Shown here: positions 1-11,204 of the stretch, in pieces
How positions within the stretch are numbered: position 1 is the first letter of the stretch
Layout of the letters: every line of letters starts with the position of its first letter
Source: Agapanthus africanus
Lineage: Eukaryota > Streptophyta > Magnoliopsida > Asparagales > Amaryllidaceae
Length of the DNA stretch: 64,000 nucleotides
NCBI GenBank assembly: GCA_030015575.1
Contig: CM057346.1
Span: 560,858,315 to 560,922,314, forward strand
Direction: 5' to 3'
Notes under the pieces: model-generated
Told to the model about the DNA's origin: nothing
Database searches by the model: none
Seen by the model: the letters and a program-made list of their open reading frames with translations, nothing else
Made by a program: the position numbers and the translations under genes

Positions 1-317
1 TGCCCTTTGTACCGAAGTTCTTGCCCCCCCACTGGAGCACCAGAGAATCGTTCAGATACCGTTTTAAGTTTCGGTTGTGGTGCCTTGGCGATCACGACAT
101 TCGGCCTCTTACCCCTTGAGACCGGCTTGGCCACCTGTTCCGCCGGGATCTCCGCCAGATGAGCGCTACCAGCAGGGTAGATGATGACGGAGCCAAACTG
201 GCGGGGCGGTTCCTCCCACTGTTGACTGAGGCTTGCGGGGAGAACCACACGAGCGTTGATTTTGACCACGTACGGAATCGGGGTCACGTTGGAAGCTGAA
301 TTCGTCTGGGGAGACAT
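1..317 (-). CDS. Partial gag-like CDS of element H, runs off the left edge
   Basis: An open frame starts at ATG 317 on the minus strand and stays open to base 1, 105 codons without a stop, so the 3' part lies outside the window. The N-terminus begins MSPQTNSASN and is rich in Pro, Ala and Val. I see no zinc knuckle, protease or other domain, and no family is recognised with confidence. Position is the main clue: it lies about 120 bp downstream of a putative primer-binding site and LTR on the same strand, where gag is expected in a plant LTR retrotransposon. Just upstream on minus, a pyrimidine run ending in CATGCAG resembles a plant 3' splice site, so the leader may be spliced. It could instead be an accessory ORF. 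Confidence 0.45.
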   Translation of the reverse strand, partial: MSPQTNSASNVTPIPYVVKINARVVLPASLSQQWEEPPRQFGSVIIYPAGSAHLAEIPAEQVAKPVSRGKRPNVVIAKAPQPKLKTVSERFSGAPVGGQELRYKG

Positions 318-434
318 TGTCGTCGAAGGTTGATTGCTGCATGGAAAAAAGAACATCATTTCAGTATAGGCAATCGATATGTATATTGATTGAGTTCGCA
401 TGAACGTTTAACCCGAAATATGGGAGGAGAGATT

Positions 435-453
435 GGTCCCACCGGGCGTGCCA
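435..453 (-). promoter_or_regulatory. Putative primer-binding site of element H
   Basis: The minus strand reads TGGCACGCCCGGTGGGACC five bases after a CA-terminated LTR end. Its layout matches the TGGCGCCGTCTGTGGGA site after the LTR of element C, so it is read as a primer site of a Tat/gypsy-type element. The matching tRNA was not assigned. Confidence 0.5.
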
Positions 454-950
454 GAATCTGTATGGTGTTTTTCGTCACCCCATTGAGATGGGAATACGCG
501 CGCGCTTGTCAGACGTACTACAGATTCCCCTTTCCTAGGGTAGGCCAGGGTTTAATGATTATGGGGATTCGAATCTCCGGCAGCCGCGGACTAAGCTGCC
601 GTTAATTACCCCTCGCCTTTGGGGCGAGGGAACCTCCGATTAATGGGTTAAACTGGTCATGCGAACTCGATGTGCAGTGTACGTATGTTTTGTTTTGGAG
701 GAGGGTTTAAATATATCGAGAGCCACGCAGAGTTTTTACGGGGGTCCCGCTACCCGGATAGCGGGCTGGGGGTCAAGGGGGCTAGCAGCCCCCTTGCGGG
801 ATACGGGGCAGCGTCCCGTTAGAAATTTTTTTCTAACAGGGACAGTGTCGTGGAGTATGTGCGTATGTAAATATGTATACATATGTACAGATATACATGT
901 ATATATATAAAAAGGGGAAAAGACATCCAAAGGATGCGTGGGGACAGCAC

Positions 951-1320
951 CTTGGGCGCTGTGCGCCTAGGTGCTGTGCGCTCAGGCGCTAGAATGCCAC
1001 GTGTCGGCACATGGGCGCTCTGCGCTTGAGCACTGGGCGCTTGAGCGCAAGTGCGCCATGTGTCGGCGCGGGGGCGACTTGCGCTCGAGCACTTGTGCTT
1101 GAGCGCAAGCACGCCACGTGTCGACACGGGGGCGACTTGCGCTGGAGCGCAAGCGCGCCACGTGTCGGCACGGGGGCGACTTGCGCTCGAGCGCTTGCGC
1201 TGGAGCGCAAGCGCGCCACGTGTCGGCACGGGGGTGACTTGCACTCGAGCGCTTGCGCTTGAGCGCAAGCGCGCCACGTGTCGACACGCGGGCGCCCTGC
1301 GCTTGAGCGCCGGCGAGAAA
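951..1320. repeat. 58-bp G-box tandem array inside LTR H
   Basis: Six GC-rich units each hold the palindrome CACGTG (one unit CATGTG) at 988, 1057, 1115, 1159, 1217 and 1275. The commonest spacing is 58 bp; one unit is 44 and one 69. Units also share GCGCTCGAGCGC- and GCGCAAGCGC-type inverted repeats. The array lies downstream of the TATA box on the element strand, so it would be in the transcript leader. Long overlapping open frames here are a by-product of GC-rich repetition. Confidence 0.85.
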
Positions 1321-1685
1321 AAGAGGCTTTTAGCCTAAAAAAATTTCTCAGAAGAGAAATCAGAGAGGAGTTGGACTCCTGAATGTGTGTTTTTTTTTGG
1401 TTTAGTGAACGATGTTCTTCTTCCTCCTCCTCTATTAGCTGGATCTTGAAGATCAAGAGATATGGGATTTCTAAAAATCTCTTTTTTTTGAGATCTAATG
1501 GAAGATCTGTGTTCCCCTTTATGGGTTTTGTGGTGAAAAACTAATTTGTTTTTGAAAAGGAAGAGTAAAACTCTTGATTTAATTCAAAAGAAAGAAGAAG
1601 GTCTTGGAACCTTGAAGAAGGAAGAAAGATCTCAGATCTGAAACTTTTTTTTGGAGAGAGAAAAAGTTGTTAGATTTTTTCATTG

Positions 1686-1693
1686 CCTTTATA
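1686..1693 (-). promoter_or_regulatory. TATA box of LTR H
   Basis: The minus strand reads TATAAAGG about 360 bp into the LTR, followed by a pyrimidine-rich leader and multiple AGATCT motifs. It is the likely start of the element H transcript. Confidence 0.55.
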
Positions 1694-2337
1694 GGCCATA
1701 CACTTTACACATAGCCCCTTGGGCTTCACAAAATGGCATTTTGCCTATCCCATGGCTCATGTGCCATTTCTTTTTGCACATAAGCCATGGGCTTTACAAA
1801 AATTTGGCTTTATGCCTATTTTTATTACATTTATCCATAAAATAAAATAAAAGAAATGCAACAAAATTATTTATTACAAAATTTTTATCTCGGTATGGGG
1901 GAAGGCCGACCGCTTCATGTTCGGGCTCGACCCGGGCATGGGCCCACTGGATCTGGGCTTGGGCCTACTGGATCTGGGCTTGGGCCCACTTGGCTTGGGG
2001 TTGACTTTGATTTTGACTTGATCAACCGGTGTGTACATTTTTACCCCAACAGTCCCTAAACTAGAACTTCGCCTCAAAAACGGCGACATCAGACCGAAAA
2101 GTCCCTAAACTAAGATTTCTCCTCAAACAGGGCGATATAGGACCGAAGCATCCTTAAACATGCGCATCGCCCCAAATACGGTGATATGCTCTCTTGAGAT
2201 CTATATTGCAATCAAAATCTCAACGGTGAGGGTTGCAACTCAAGCCCTATCGGCTATACAGCTACTCTAGCGATAAACCCATCCCCATGTCCCACTGGAA
2301 ATTGGGTTACCTGCGGTGAGACTATTTTCGGGAGTTG

Positions 2338-2590
2338 CATCGTTAAAAAAAAAGGTATGTCCACAAGCGAAATGGACACAGATGAAAACCTGAAAGGGCG
2401 TCGTGAGTAAAAATAGAAGGACTACCGGCGAGCTTGTGAAAACCCGGAAGGGCGCAATCACGTTAATTAAAAAAACTAAAAAAAACGCTATGTCCATAAG
2501 CAAAATGGGCATGAATGAAAACCCAAAAAGGCGCTGTGAGTAAAAACAGCAGGACTACCGACGAGCTTATGAAAACCCGGAAGGACGCAA

Positions 2591-2594
<4 letters not shown>
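2338..2594. repeat. Two-copy 133-bp tandem duplication
   Basis: TATGTCCACAAGCGAAATGG at 2356 recurs as TATGTCCATAAGCAAAATGG at 2489. Both are followed by GAAAACC, GAGTAAAAA, GGACTACCG and GAAAACCCGGAAGG blocks. Copies have diverged moderately. Non-coding part of element I. Confidence 0.75.
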
Positions 2595-2647
<53 letters not shown>

Positions 2648-2664
2648 CACACACACACACACAC
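2595..2664. repeat. Compound microsatellite (AT)n(AC)n
   Basis: An uninterrupted AT run covers 2595-2637 and passes into an AC run at 2639-2664. Short open frames crossing it are artefacts. Confidence 0.95.
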
Positions 2665-2681
2665 TTACGGGATCCTCACGA

Positions 2682-2707
2682 CTCGTAAGGAGAATTCTCC
2701 TTATGAG
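2682..2707. repeat. Near-perfect palindrome in element I
   Basis: Arms around AAGGAGAATTCTCCTT pair for about 13 bp with one G-T wobble. Looser versions of the CGTAAGGAGAA / CTTATGAGA arms recur to 3080, so this is the best-kept unit of a degenerate inverted-repeat family. Confidence 0.65.
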
Positions 2708-3151
2708 ACCCTCACGGCTTGTAGGATTCAAAAGCCTTAAGCTATAGGGATCTAAAATTGTTCTTAAGTCGTTATATCCCCCAAGTTGCCCTACAGGCGG
2801 TCCAATATTGACCCTTGTATACAATCCATGGGCACGAATAAACATTCCCCCACCAAGTTCCTCCAATGGCGAGAAATTTCCCGATGTGGTGAATGACACT
2901 TGTAATTCCTCTTAGCTTATAAGGAGAAAATACTCTTATAAGATCCTTACGACTTATAAGAGAACACACACTTAGGAATCCCCATGATTTCTAAGGAGAA
3001 AATACACCTACGAGATCCTCACGACCCGTAAGGAGAAATAACCTTATGAGACCCTTACGGCTCATAAAGTCAAAAAGTCTTAGTCGACAGGATCCTAACC
3101 CCGTTTACTAAGCCATCTTTGTTCAAATCGAAAAAGGCAAATGTTGATTCT

Positions 3152-3440
3152 CTCCTGGCAACATTCCAGTCGCAGTGATGCTGATGCCTAAATAGGTGTC
3201 AAACTCCAACTCCTTTCAAGACAAATGATGATCCGCTCCTGGCAACATTCCAGTCGTAGCGATACTGATGCCTAAACAGGTGTCAAACTCCAATTCTTTT
3301 CAAGGCAAATGATGATTTGCTCCTGGCAACATTCTAGTCGTAGCGATACTGATGCCTAAACAGGTGTCAAACTCCAAGTCCTTTCAAGGCAAATGATGAT
3401 TCGCTCCTGGCAATATTCCAGTCGTAGTAATACTGATGCC
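3152..3440. repeat. 84-bp tandem array, left part
   Basis: CTCCTGGCAA starts units at 3152, 3236, 3320 and 3404, exactly 84 bp apart. The fourth is cut after GATGCC at 3440 by the solo LTR L insertion and resumes at 36401-36406. Confidence 0.9.
3436..3440. repeat. Target-site duplication of solo LTR L (left)
   Basis: ATGCC directly precedes TGATTAG and is repeated at 36401-36405 after CAATCA. In the uninterrupted 84-bp units the same ATGCC occurs once at this point. Confidence 0.85.
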
Positions 3441-4074
3441 TGATTAGTATAAAATTTTATACATTTGAATGATTATTTTCCCCACTATTGTTAAGTTCTA
3501 AAAGGTGTTTATTGTAAATATAGAAACATATGAGGGTTTATTTGTAAAACGATTATTATCACATGTTTCTACATTATAGTTAACATAATGAGGGAAAATA
3601 TATGCATATAATATTTAAATGAAATATTGTAATTAAAATATGCATATCATATCAAATATTTCTAATCAATATTCTTAAGATTTAAATCATATAAAATGGT
3701 TAGGATAATATCTAAAAATAATAACAAATACTACTAACACTATGACTTGAGATATTATGCAGATATTAACTCAGGTCTGGAGATCAAGAGATCCGAGATG
3801 TCGGAATCAAATCTGCCGAAATATTGAAGCAAATCATAAGATCTAGCAACGGCTGAGACTCAGAGTTAGATGCTCAAAATCCAGATATCTAGAGGATCTC
3901 CACACGTCAACATCAAACAGAAGAAGAAATCCCAAGTCCTGATCCCACCATGTCACTGCGGTTGGGCGGCTAAACTACCATATTCGCGGCGGATCTGTGG
4001 CCTCTCGATGGCAGTAGGATTTAAGATTTGGTGGGTAGGATTTTAACAGCACATATTATTATATGGAATCTAGG

Positions 4075-4079
4075 GTTTC
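4075..4079. repeat. Target-site duplication of element K (left)
   Basis: GTTTC precedes the 5' LTR start TGTAACACCC and is repeated at 35508-35512 directly after the 3' LTR end GTGACA. Confidence 0.9.
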
Positions 4080-7000
4080 TGTAACACCCTAGTTCATTTA
4101 TACCAGTTCCAGTTATCGTATTTGCTTATTTTGGTATTTTCTTGATTTATCGTGTTTTGGGTGCGAATGGTATTTTATATTTTATATTGCATTCGACCCG
4201 ACCCGCTTGCTTGAAACTTGTTTGATTCATATTTATGAATTATCTTGACTTGTTGCATAGACATGTGCATTTTCATGAATACTGCATACTGGCATTTTAT
4301 CTGGCATTGCATCTTTAACCATATAACATTTTAAGTCATATAAAATAATTTAAAATTTACTTAACATGGCCTGCATGATACCCCTAACCCCGTGGTAGCA
4401 TCCGCGCATCTTGTTTTCGTCCCGTTCAGCGAAATGGACGTGTTTGGATGGCTACGCGCACGTACGTGCATCCGTTCGTGGGGGTATGCATTTTCGTTAC
4501 CCGAGCCTTCATTTTGAAATTTGGAGGTCACATATATTTTTCATATTTTAAATCTGAAATTTTAGACCCGACCCGGGCGTATTTTGGACTAAATTTATAT
4601 TTACCTAAAAATCCAATTTTAATTAATATAATATTTATTTTTAAAATCAACCGATTAAAATTTATTTAACTAACCTAAATCTTTTTAAATTAAAATCCTA
4701 ACCTATCAACAACAACTCTCTCTCCTTCTCTTTCTTCTCTCTCGTGGCCCCCACCATCACAGAACTCTCTCTCTCTCAGCGCTTCTCTCTTTTCTCTTTC
4801 CTTCCCTCTCTCTCCCTGCCTTCTCTCTCTCTCTCTCTCTCTTCACTACGAGACGATTTTCTTTCTCCTCTCCTCTCTCTCTCTCATCTCGATCTCTTTC
4901 ATCACTTTATCTCTCTCCTCTCGATCACATTCTCTCTCTTTCCCTTTCTCTTTCTCTCTCTCTCTCTCCATCCCCCATAGTATATATATATTATATTATA
5001 TTATAATAAATTCTTTTCACAAAACCCTTTTCACTGTTCCCTATGCCGCTCACCTTCTTCATTTTATTTTCTTTTTCTCTCGCCTTCTCTCTTCGTCCTC
5101 GCGGCAGCGTGAACCCACGCCCGCGCTCTCTCGCGCCTGTCGCCACCACTGTCTCCACCGTCACCTCCATCTCCTCGACCTCTTCAACCTCTCTTCTCCA
5201 AAAATAGTCATCGAGCCTTTCCTCCATTGCCGCAACGTTCTTCCGATCCCTGCACCCATACCTCCGACCCTAGCCTCGCGCCCTCGTCGCCGTCGACGAC
5301 CGTACCCCATCACCATTATCACCTCATCGCTGCCTCCTCACCCTCGTCACCACCTCACCTCTCTCCTCTTACCTGCAACTCTTCTTCCCCGATTCAACCC
5401 TGCACACCCATGTAACCCCTTCGGCCACCCCTCTGTCGCCATCGTCCCTCATCGCCGACCACCTGTCGGCATCTCTGCGTCATCATCCCCATCTCTCCTC
5501 TTCCCTCTCTCCAAACACCTAGAAACCCTTGCAAGAACCTATGCCTGCAACCCACTGCGGCCATCTTTCTGTCCCATCGCTGGAGCCCCGACCACCTTGC
5601 CGACCATCCCAACTTCATCACCCCTTGCAGCCTCTTCTGACCCAGAGCCAAACAAGAGACCCCCAGTCTTCTTCTCCTTTCTCATTCTTCTCCTTCTTCT
5701 TGTTCTTCTTGGTTTTCTTATTTTCACATTTTTCCGGTGATCGCCGGAGACCCGTTGCCGTCGTCACCCTCTTTCCTCGCCTTTGTTCCAAACCCCAGAG
5801 GCATACCTTCTTCTCCTCCTCCTTTTTCTTCTTCTTCTTTCTTATTCTTTTTCTTTTTCTTTCTCTTTCTTGATCCGTGTTTCACGACGATCGCCGGAGC
5901 CGTGCTGCTGCCAACGATCCGAGCAACCCTGTGGACGTTCCTAACCAGCGTGGTCACTTTCTTGCATTGCCTGGTCCTGTTCCGTATGTGCGAGCATGCA
6001 TTGAGACTTTTACCGACATTGGACGCTGCGTGCGCATTCCGTTTTGTGATCCGTTCAGGCAAGTTTATCTTGCTATATGCTACATTACTTTATATACATC
6101 TATTTTAATAAATATAATACTGGTATTTCAAATTATGCACCCCATGTTTACTTTTACAGTTTTCGACATCCGTCTGCATCCATACGTGTTACTTTACATC
6201 TAGCGCATGCAAACCTAGCTTGTTACATACTATATTACAACATACTGTACCCAATGGATTATTTACATCTCATATTGCTTAGTTGTACATCCCACATTAC
6301 CCCTTTATAATTTTACTGTTTTCAGGATACCCGCTTGCATCCATCTCATTTAAAATATATACTACTGCATTTATAGATCACGTTAATTCATATTATTATT
6401 GTATTAACACCCCATGTTTAATAAAGTGCATCCTAATTAGTATTGGAACTATAAATGTAACCCTAATCGATAACTGTGCATCCATATCATTGATTTTATA
6501 TCTATTTGCATACCATGTCACATTATTTCATTTTATTGTTATATTAGTACTCTATACTTGATTTTGTGCACCCATACTTGTTACAGTTTGATTATGAGCA
6601 CCCACTCGACACTTGTGCACTACCTGACATGACCTGATACACTACTACTGACATGACTTGATACCTGTGCACTACTTGACATGACTTGATACTTGTACAC
6701 CATCTGACATGACCTGATGTACCACAGCTTGACATGTTACCTAATCTTGTTACTAATGCCGACAATCTTGACCTATTGTCCCTACGGACATTTCCTGTTG
6801 TCTATACAGACAAACCTGTTCCTGCTTGATCCTGTGTTGGCATTAGCTCCAGATTTACCAATACCTGACTTGAACACATAACCTAGGGGGTATGGGGAAA
6901 TCAAAAGTGTAAACTAAAGTGTAGCTTACAAAGGTATTACTTAATCCTTGGTCCCGGGGGATAACGGGACAGAGTCATTCATGACTCCCACTACCTGATC

Positions 7001-7597
7001 CGTGGTCCCGGGGGATAACGGGACTTATCCTTTGAGTTCCATGGAGGATTACTCAAATTGATTTCAAATAACTTTAGAGTAGATAACCTTATAGCACAGT
7101 TGAGACTACTTACTGCACCTTACCTATAATATATCCTGTTCACTGATCTATATTCATGTTATTGCTTATTTCCTGATAACTTGTTATTGTTCATGCCTGC
7201 ATATTTCATTACACCCTGCTTGCTTAGAATTATTGATATTATGACGCATTGACGTCTGGGTTTTGCATGGCCCAGATCCCTTATCCTTGTCGCAGGCTGA
7301 TCAGGAGTACTTCCGCCGTCAGGCCGGGCAGTGAGGATCCTGTTAGTATCCAGTTAGTTCAGTTACTTCCGTACTTTCCAGATTATTATTGTTTATTGGA
7401 TCTTTTGCTTCCGCATTATTTTATTCTTGTCTCGTTTATTCTGGTTCATGGACATGTACTAGATAGTTTATTTTCTTGTTCTTGATATCTCTAGATAGCC
7501 GTAATGTGACTGTGGAGGGATGTTTCCTATGCACAGGTAGCATGGTTGGCTCTGTCACGTGCCTATCTTAGCGCACTCTAGGAAGCGGGGCATGTCA
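4080..7597 (+). repeat. 5' LTR of K (3518 bp), uninterrupted
   Basis: The LTR contains a CT-rich tract (4720-4975), an AT tract (4981-5010), pyrimidine-rich low-complexity sequence to about 5870, a CTTGACATGAC-type degenerate tandem (6600-6725) and two copies of a 54-bp unit with GTCCCG/CGGGAC stem arms (about 6945-7025). Open frames across the CT-rich tract have skewed Ser/Leu/Pro composition and no recognisable domain. It keeps single, empty copies of the sites later hit in the 3' LTR: GACCG at 5298-5302 and CTTCC at 5384-5388. Confidence 0.9.
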
Positions 7598-7606
7598 GGG
7601 TTTGTT

Positions 7607-7620
7607 TGGTATTAGAGCCA
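7607..7620 (+). promoter_or_regulatory. Primer-binding site of K (initiator Met tRNA type)
   Basis: TGGTATTAGAGCCA lies nine bases after the 5' LTR end. It differs by one base from the plant initiator-Met primer core TGGTATCAGAGC. Confidence 0.85.
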
Positions 7621-8027
7621 TAGGATCTAGGTTAATCGGGTTTGATTCTTTTATAGTTGGGTATTGGACCCAATACACGAATCGGAAAATCCATGATTAG
7701 GAACATGTCCTGCCACATTGTTATCATGATTCTTGAATCATATCTTTCTCTTTATCCTTTGCCTTGATGATATGCAAACCACTTCGCATCTCGACTTGAA
7801 ATCTTTTGGTTCCCTATTGTTTCTCCTTGTTCCTTGATTCTGATACTAGGATTTGGGTGACTTGAGTGAAGTTATGTGATTGTAACTATAAACTGCAACA
7901 TGGTTACAATGCGGTACTCTATTTAAGTAACTTGGAGTCCTGGTCTTGATTCATTTCCTTGATTCGTGGTTGTGAAATTTTCTTGGTTCTCTCAGTTTCA
8001 TTGCTTACCAGTTCATGTTTTGCCAAT
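7621..8027 (+). other. Internal leader of K where gag should be
   Basis: Only about 400 bp separate the primer site from the protease remnant. A chromovirus gag needs roughly a kilobase or more. No gag or zinc-knuckle sequence is seen in any frame, so gag and the N-terminal protease, including its DTG site, appear deleted. Confidence 0.6.
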
Positions 8028-11000
8028 TTCTTGGTGATCGATACCGGCAGCTATGATGTTGTCTTAGGAATGGATTTTCTCGGCACTTTCCACGCTCACA
8101 TTGATTGTAGGGCAAACAAAGTGATTTTCCAGATTCCCGGACATCCGAAGTTTGTTTTCACTAGAGGAAGCAGTTCTGTCGGGCCAGTCGAGCATAGGGC
8201 TAGGCCGACAAACAACGTTCACTTGTCAATGGAAGTTGATAAGGAGGAAACGCCAGCTGTAGTTCGAGAGTTCATGAACGTGTTCAGTGACATCTCGGGT
8301 TTACCGTCAAAACGAGATGTGGAGTTCGCGATTGATCTTGTTCCTGGTGCAGCACCAATCTCAAAGGCGTACTATCCAATGGCACCAGTGGAGTTGGAAG
8401 AAGTCAAGAAGCAGGTTACTGAATTGCTAGAGAAGGGTTGGATGCGCAGCAGTAATTCACCTTGGGGAGCTCCAGTTCTTCTAGTAAAGAAGAAAGATGG
8501 CACAAGGAGGATGTGCATCGATTATCGAGAATTAAACCGAGTGACAATTAAGAACAAGTACCCGATCCCTCGCATTGGCGAATTATTCGAGCAACTTAGT
8601 GGCGCGAGGGTATTCTCGAAGCTGGATTTGCGATCTGGGTATCATCAGGTCCGAGTTAAATCAGAAGATATCTGCAAGACTGCGTTCCGAACCCGGTATG
8701 GACATTACGAGTATTTAGTGATGCCATTCGGAGTCACGAATGCACCGGCGATATTTATGGACTTGATGAACCGAATCTTTTCACCGTTCTTGGATCAGTT
8801 TATAGTGATGTTCATCGATGATATTCTGGTCTACTCGAGAAGCATAGAAGAGCATGCAGAACACTTGAAGATCGCACTGCGGATATTGAGGCAAGGAAGA
8901 TTATATGCAAAGATGAGCAAGTGCGAGTTTTGGCTTGAAGAAGTGAAGTTTTGGGGGCATGTCGTATCTGGAAGTGGAATGGCTGTTGATCCTGAGAAGA
9001 TTGCAGCAGTTCAAGATTGGCCAATTCCGAGGAACATAGCAGAGATCAGAAGCTTTCTTGGACTTGCTGGGTATTACAGAAGATTCATGGAGAATTTTGC
9101 TCGTTTGGCTGAACCTTTGACCAAGCTTACGCGGAAGGTAATACCGTTCGTAAGGACGAATAAGTGTGTCAGCTTTAGAGGCATTGAAGCAGAGATTGAT
9201 AACCGCTCCTATTTTAACCGTACCAGACAGTTCCGGAGGATTGGTGATTCACAGCGACGCATCTGGGAAAGGATTGGGATGTGTTTTGATGCAGCATGGG
9301 AAGGTTATAGCTTACGCATCGAGACAGTTGAAGACCCATGAGAAGAATTACCCAACTCATGATTTGGAGCTAGCAGCTGTGATTTTCGCTTTGAAGATTT
9401 GGAGACACTACTTATTGGGCGAAAGGGTCGAAGTATTCACCGATCACAAAAGCCTGAAATATGTGTTCACACAGAAGGTGCTTAATATGAGGCAGCGTAG
9501 ATGGTTGGAGCTGATGGCTGACTACGATCTTGATCTTAAGTACCATCCGGGGAAAGTTAATGTGGTGCCAGATGCGCTTAGTCAGTTGCCAGTAATTTGG
9601 ATGTTGACTGCACAGAAGGAGCTTATCGAAGACTTTCAGAGATTCGAGTTGGGGATTGTGCTACCGCATTCTTTGGGACAGTTGATGCAGCTGCAAGTAC
9701 AGTCGTCATTGATCGATAATATTAAACCAGCGCAGTCGTACGACCCAAGATTGCAGAAGTTTCGAGAACAGGTTGAAGTTGGACTTCGAACGGACTTGTT
9801 GATTCATGAAGATGGTTCGTTGCGATATGGTAGCCGTTTGAGTGTGTGCCAAAAGGAGATATTCGCGAAGAAGTTATGAAGGAGGCACACAGTTCCGTGT
9901 ATTCTGTACATCCAGAAGGCACGAAGATGTACCGTGATCTAAGACAACATTTCTGGTGGGAAGGCATGAAAAGAAAGATTGCTCGCTTTGTAGCGAAGTG
10001 CTTGGTGTGTTAGCAAGTTAAGGCTGAACATCAAAGGGTTGCTGGTTTATTGCAACCACTTCCGATTCCTCAATGGAAGTGGGAACATATAACCATGGAT
10101 TTTATGACAGCTTTACCGCGGAGTCCAAAGGGCAACAATGCAGTTTGGGTGATTGTCGATCGATTGACCAAGGCAGCTCATTTCATACCATTTCGAGTTG
10201 GTCAATCAACAGAAGTGTTGGAAGAACGGTAAATGCAGGAGATTGTGAGATTGCATGGACTACCTGTGAGCATCGTGTCCGACCGTGACACCCGATTCTT
10301 ATCGCACTTCTGGAGGAGTTTACAGGAAAGTTTGGGGACGCGATTGAAATTTAGCACAGCTTATCATCCTCATACAGATGGCCAATCGGAGAGAACGATC
10401 CAAACTCTTGAAGATATGTTGAGATCTTGCATGTTGGACATCAAGGGTTCATGGGAGGATCATCTACATTTGGTGGAGTTTTCGTACAACAACAGCTTTC
10501 GGGCGACTATTCAGATGGCTCCATTCGAAGCGTTGTATGGTCGCAAGTGTCGTTCACCCGTTTGTTGGGACGATGTCGGAGAACGAAGAGTGTTGGGACC
10601 GGATTTGATCGTGCAAACTGTGGAGAAAGTTAATACTATCCGGAATCACATGAAGGTAGTACAAGATCGATAGAAGAGTTGGGCCGACATATCGAGAAGA
10701 CCTCTAGAGTTCGCTGTTGGTGATCTGATATTCTTAAAGATATCACCGACTAGAGTAGTGATTCATTTTGGGAGTCGAGGCAAGCTTAGTTCTCGATTCG
10801 TGGGGCCTTTCGAGATTTTGGAGCGTGTTGGAGAAGTGGCGTATCGATTGGCATTACCACAATCTTTGGCGAATGTTCATGACGTGTTTCATGTATCTCA
10901 ACTCCGTAAGCATGTTTGAGATGAAACACACGTGCTGGATCATTCGGAGCTGACTATAAGGGAGGATTAATCTTTGAGGAACGACCGATATTGATTGTTG

Positions 11001-11135
11001 ATCGAAGAGAAAAGGTCTTTAAGAACAAGGTTATCCCTCTCATACTTGTTTCTTGGGGAAATCGCTCGCATGGAGAATCAACTTGCGAACGAGAAGATGA
11101 AATCCGATAGAAGTTTCCATACCTATTCTTGTAGA
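8028..11135 (+). pseudogene. pol: Decayed pol of K: protease end, RT, RNase H, integrase, chromodomain
   Basis: Domains in order. The protease C-terminus ([10 protein letters not shown], about 8050) sits in the frame that continues to 9341. RT has the [15 protein letters not shown] and [10 protein letters not shown] motifs (about 8640-8830). RNase H has [13 protein letters not shown] and [10 protein letters not shown] (9240-9475) in another frame after a frameshift near 9160. After a second frameshift near 9850, integrase shows an HHCC finger (about 9890-10010) and the D,D,E core: [19 protein letters not shown] and [14 protein letters not shown]. The GPFEIL/VFHVSQLR tail and chromodomain remnant (SWGNRSHGES, about 11040) follow. 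Stops fall at 10011, 10230, 10671, 10917 and 11108, with another frameshift near 10968. RT itself looks intact, but the polyprotein cannot be made. Confidence 0.93.
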
Positions 11136-11204
11136 TTCTTGATTGTTTATCTTTTCTTGTCTTGGGAATTTCGAGGACGAAATTCTTTTTGTAGTTGGGT
11201 ATAA

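Larger units (their letters stand above)
459..2051 (-). repeat. 5' LTR of element H (1593 bp)
   Basis: On the minus strand the segment starts TGTTGGGG at 2051 and ends CCATACA at 459, just before the primer site, giving TG..CA termini. It carries a TATA box (TATAAAGG, 1693-1686 on minus), a purine/pyrimidine-rich leader, a G-box tandem array (951-1320) and a stretch of GGG/CCC inverted repeats (about 740-840). The second LTR would lie left of the window, so the pair cannot be checked. Its start resembles the plus-strand LTR F at 60132 (TGTTGGGGT followed by GTCAAA and AAGCCCA runs), suggesting related families in opposite orientation. Confidence 0.6.
2052..3440. other. Left part of old non-coding element I
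   Basis: No coding sequence is visible. The stretch is built from diverged repeats: paired GTCCCTAAACTA segments (2052-2160), a 133-bp duplication, a microsatellite, CGTAAGGAGAA/CTTATGAGA inverted-repeat units (2668-3080) and an 84-bp array interrupted at 3440. The same array continues at 36401, so this region and the right flank of the nest were once contiguous. A 60-bp module near 2813 (TATACAATCCATGGGCA) recurs at about 36851 and 42767. Confidence 0.6.

Noticed and set aside
951-1320. Regular 58-bp spacing that could suggest a CRISPR-like array
   Set aside because: Whole units repeat, without unique spacers, in a plant LTR; it is a simple tandem array.
819-1456. Several overlapping open frames of 80-155 codons on both strands
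   Set aside because: They arise from a GC-rich repeat lacking stops in many frames; Ser/Arg/Ala-biased and without domains.
4744-6203. Open frames in the CT-rich part of LTR K (also 33265-34054)
   Set aside because: Low-complexity Ser/Leu/Phe translations inside an LTR, differing between the two LTR copies.
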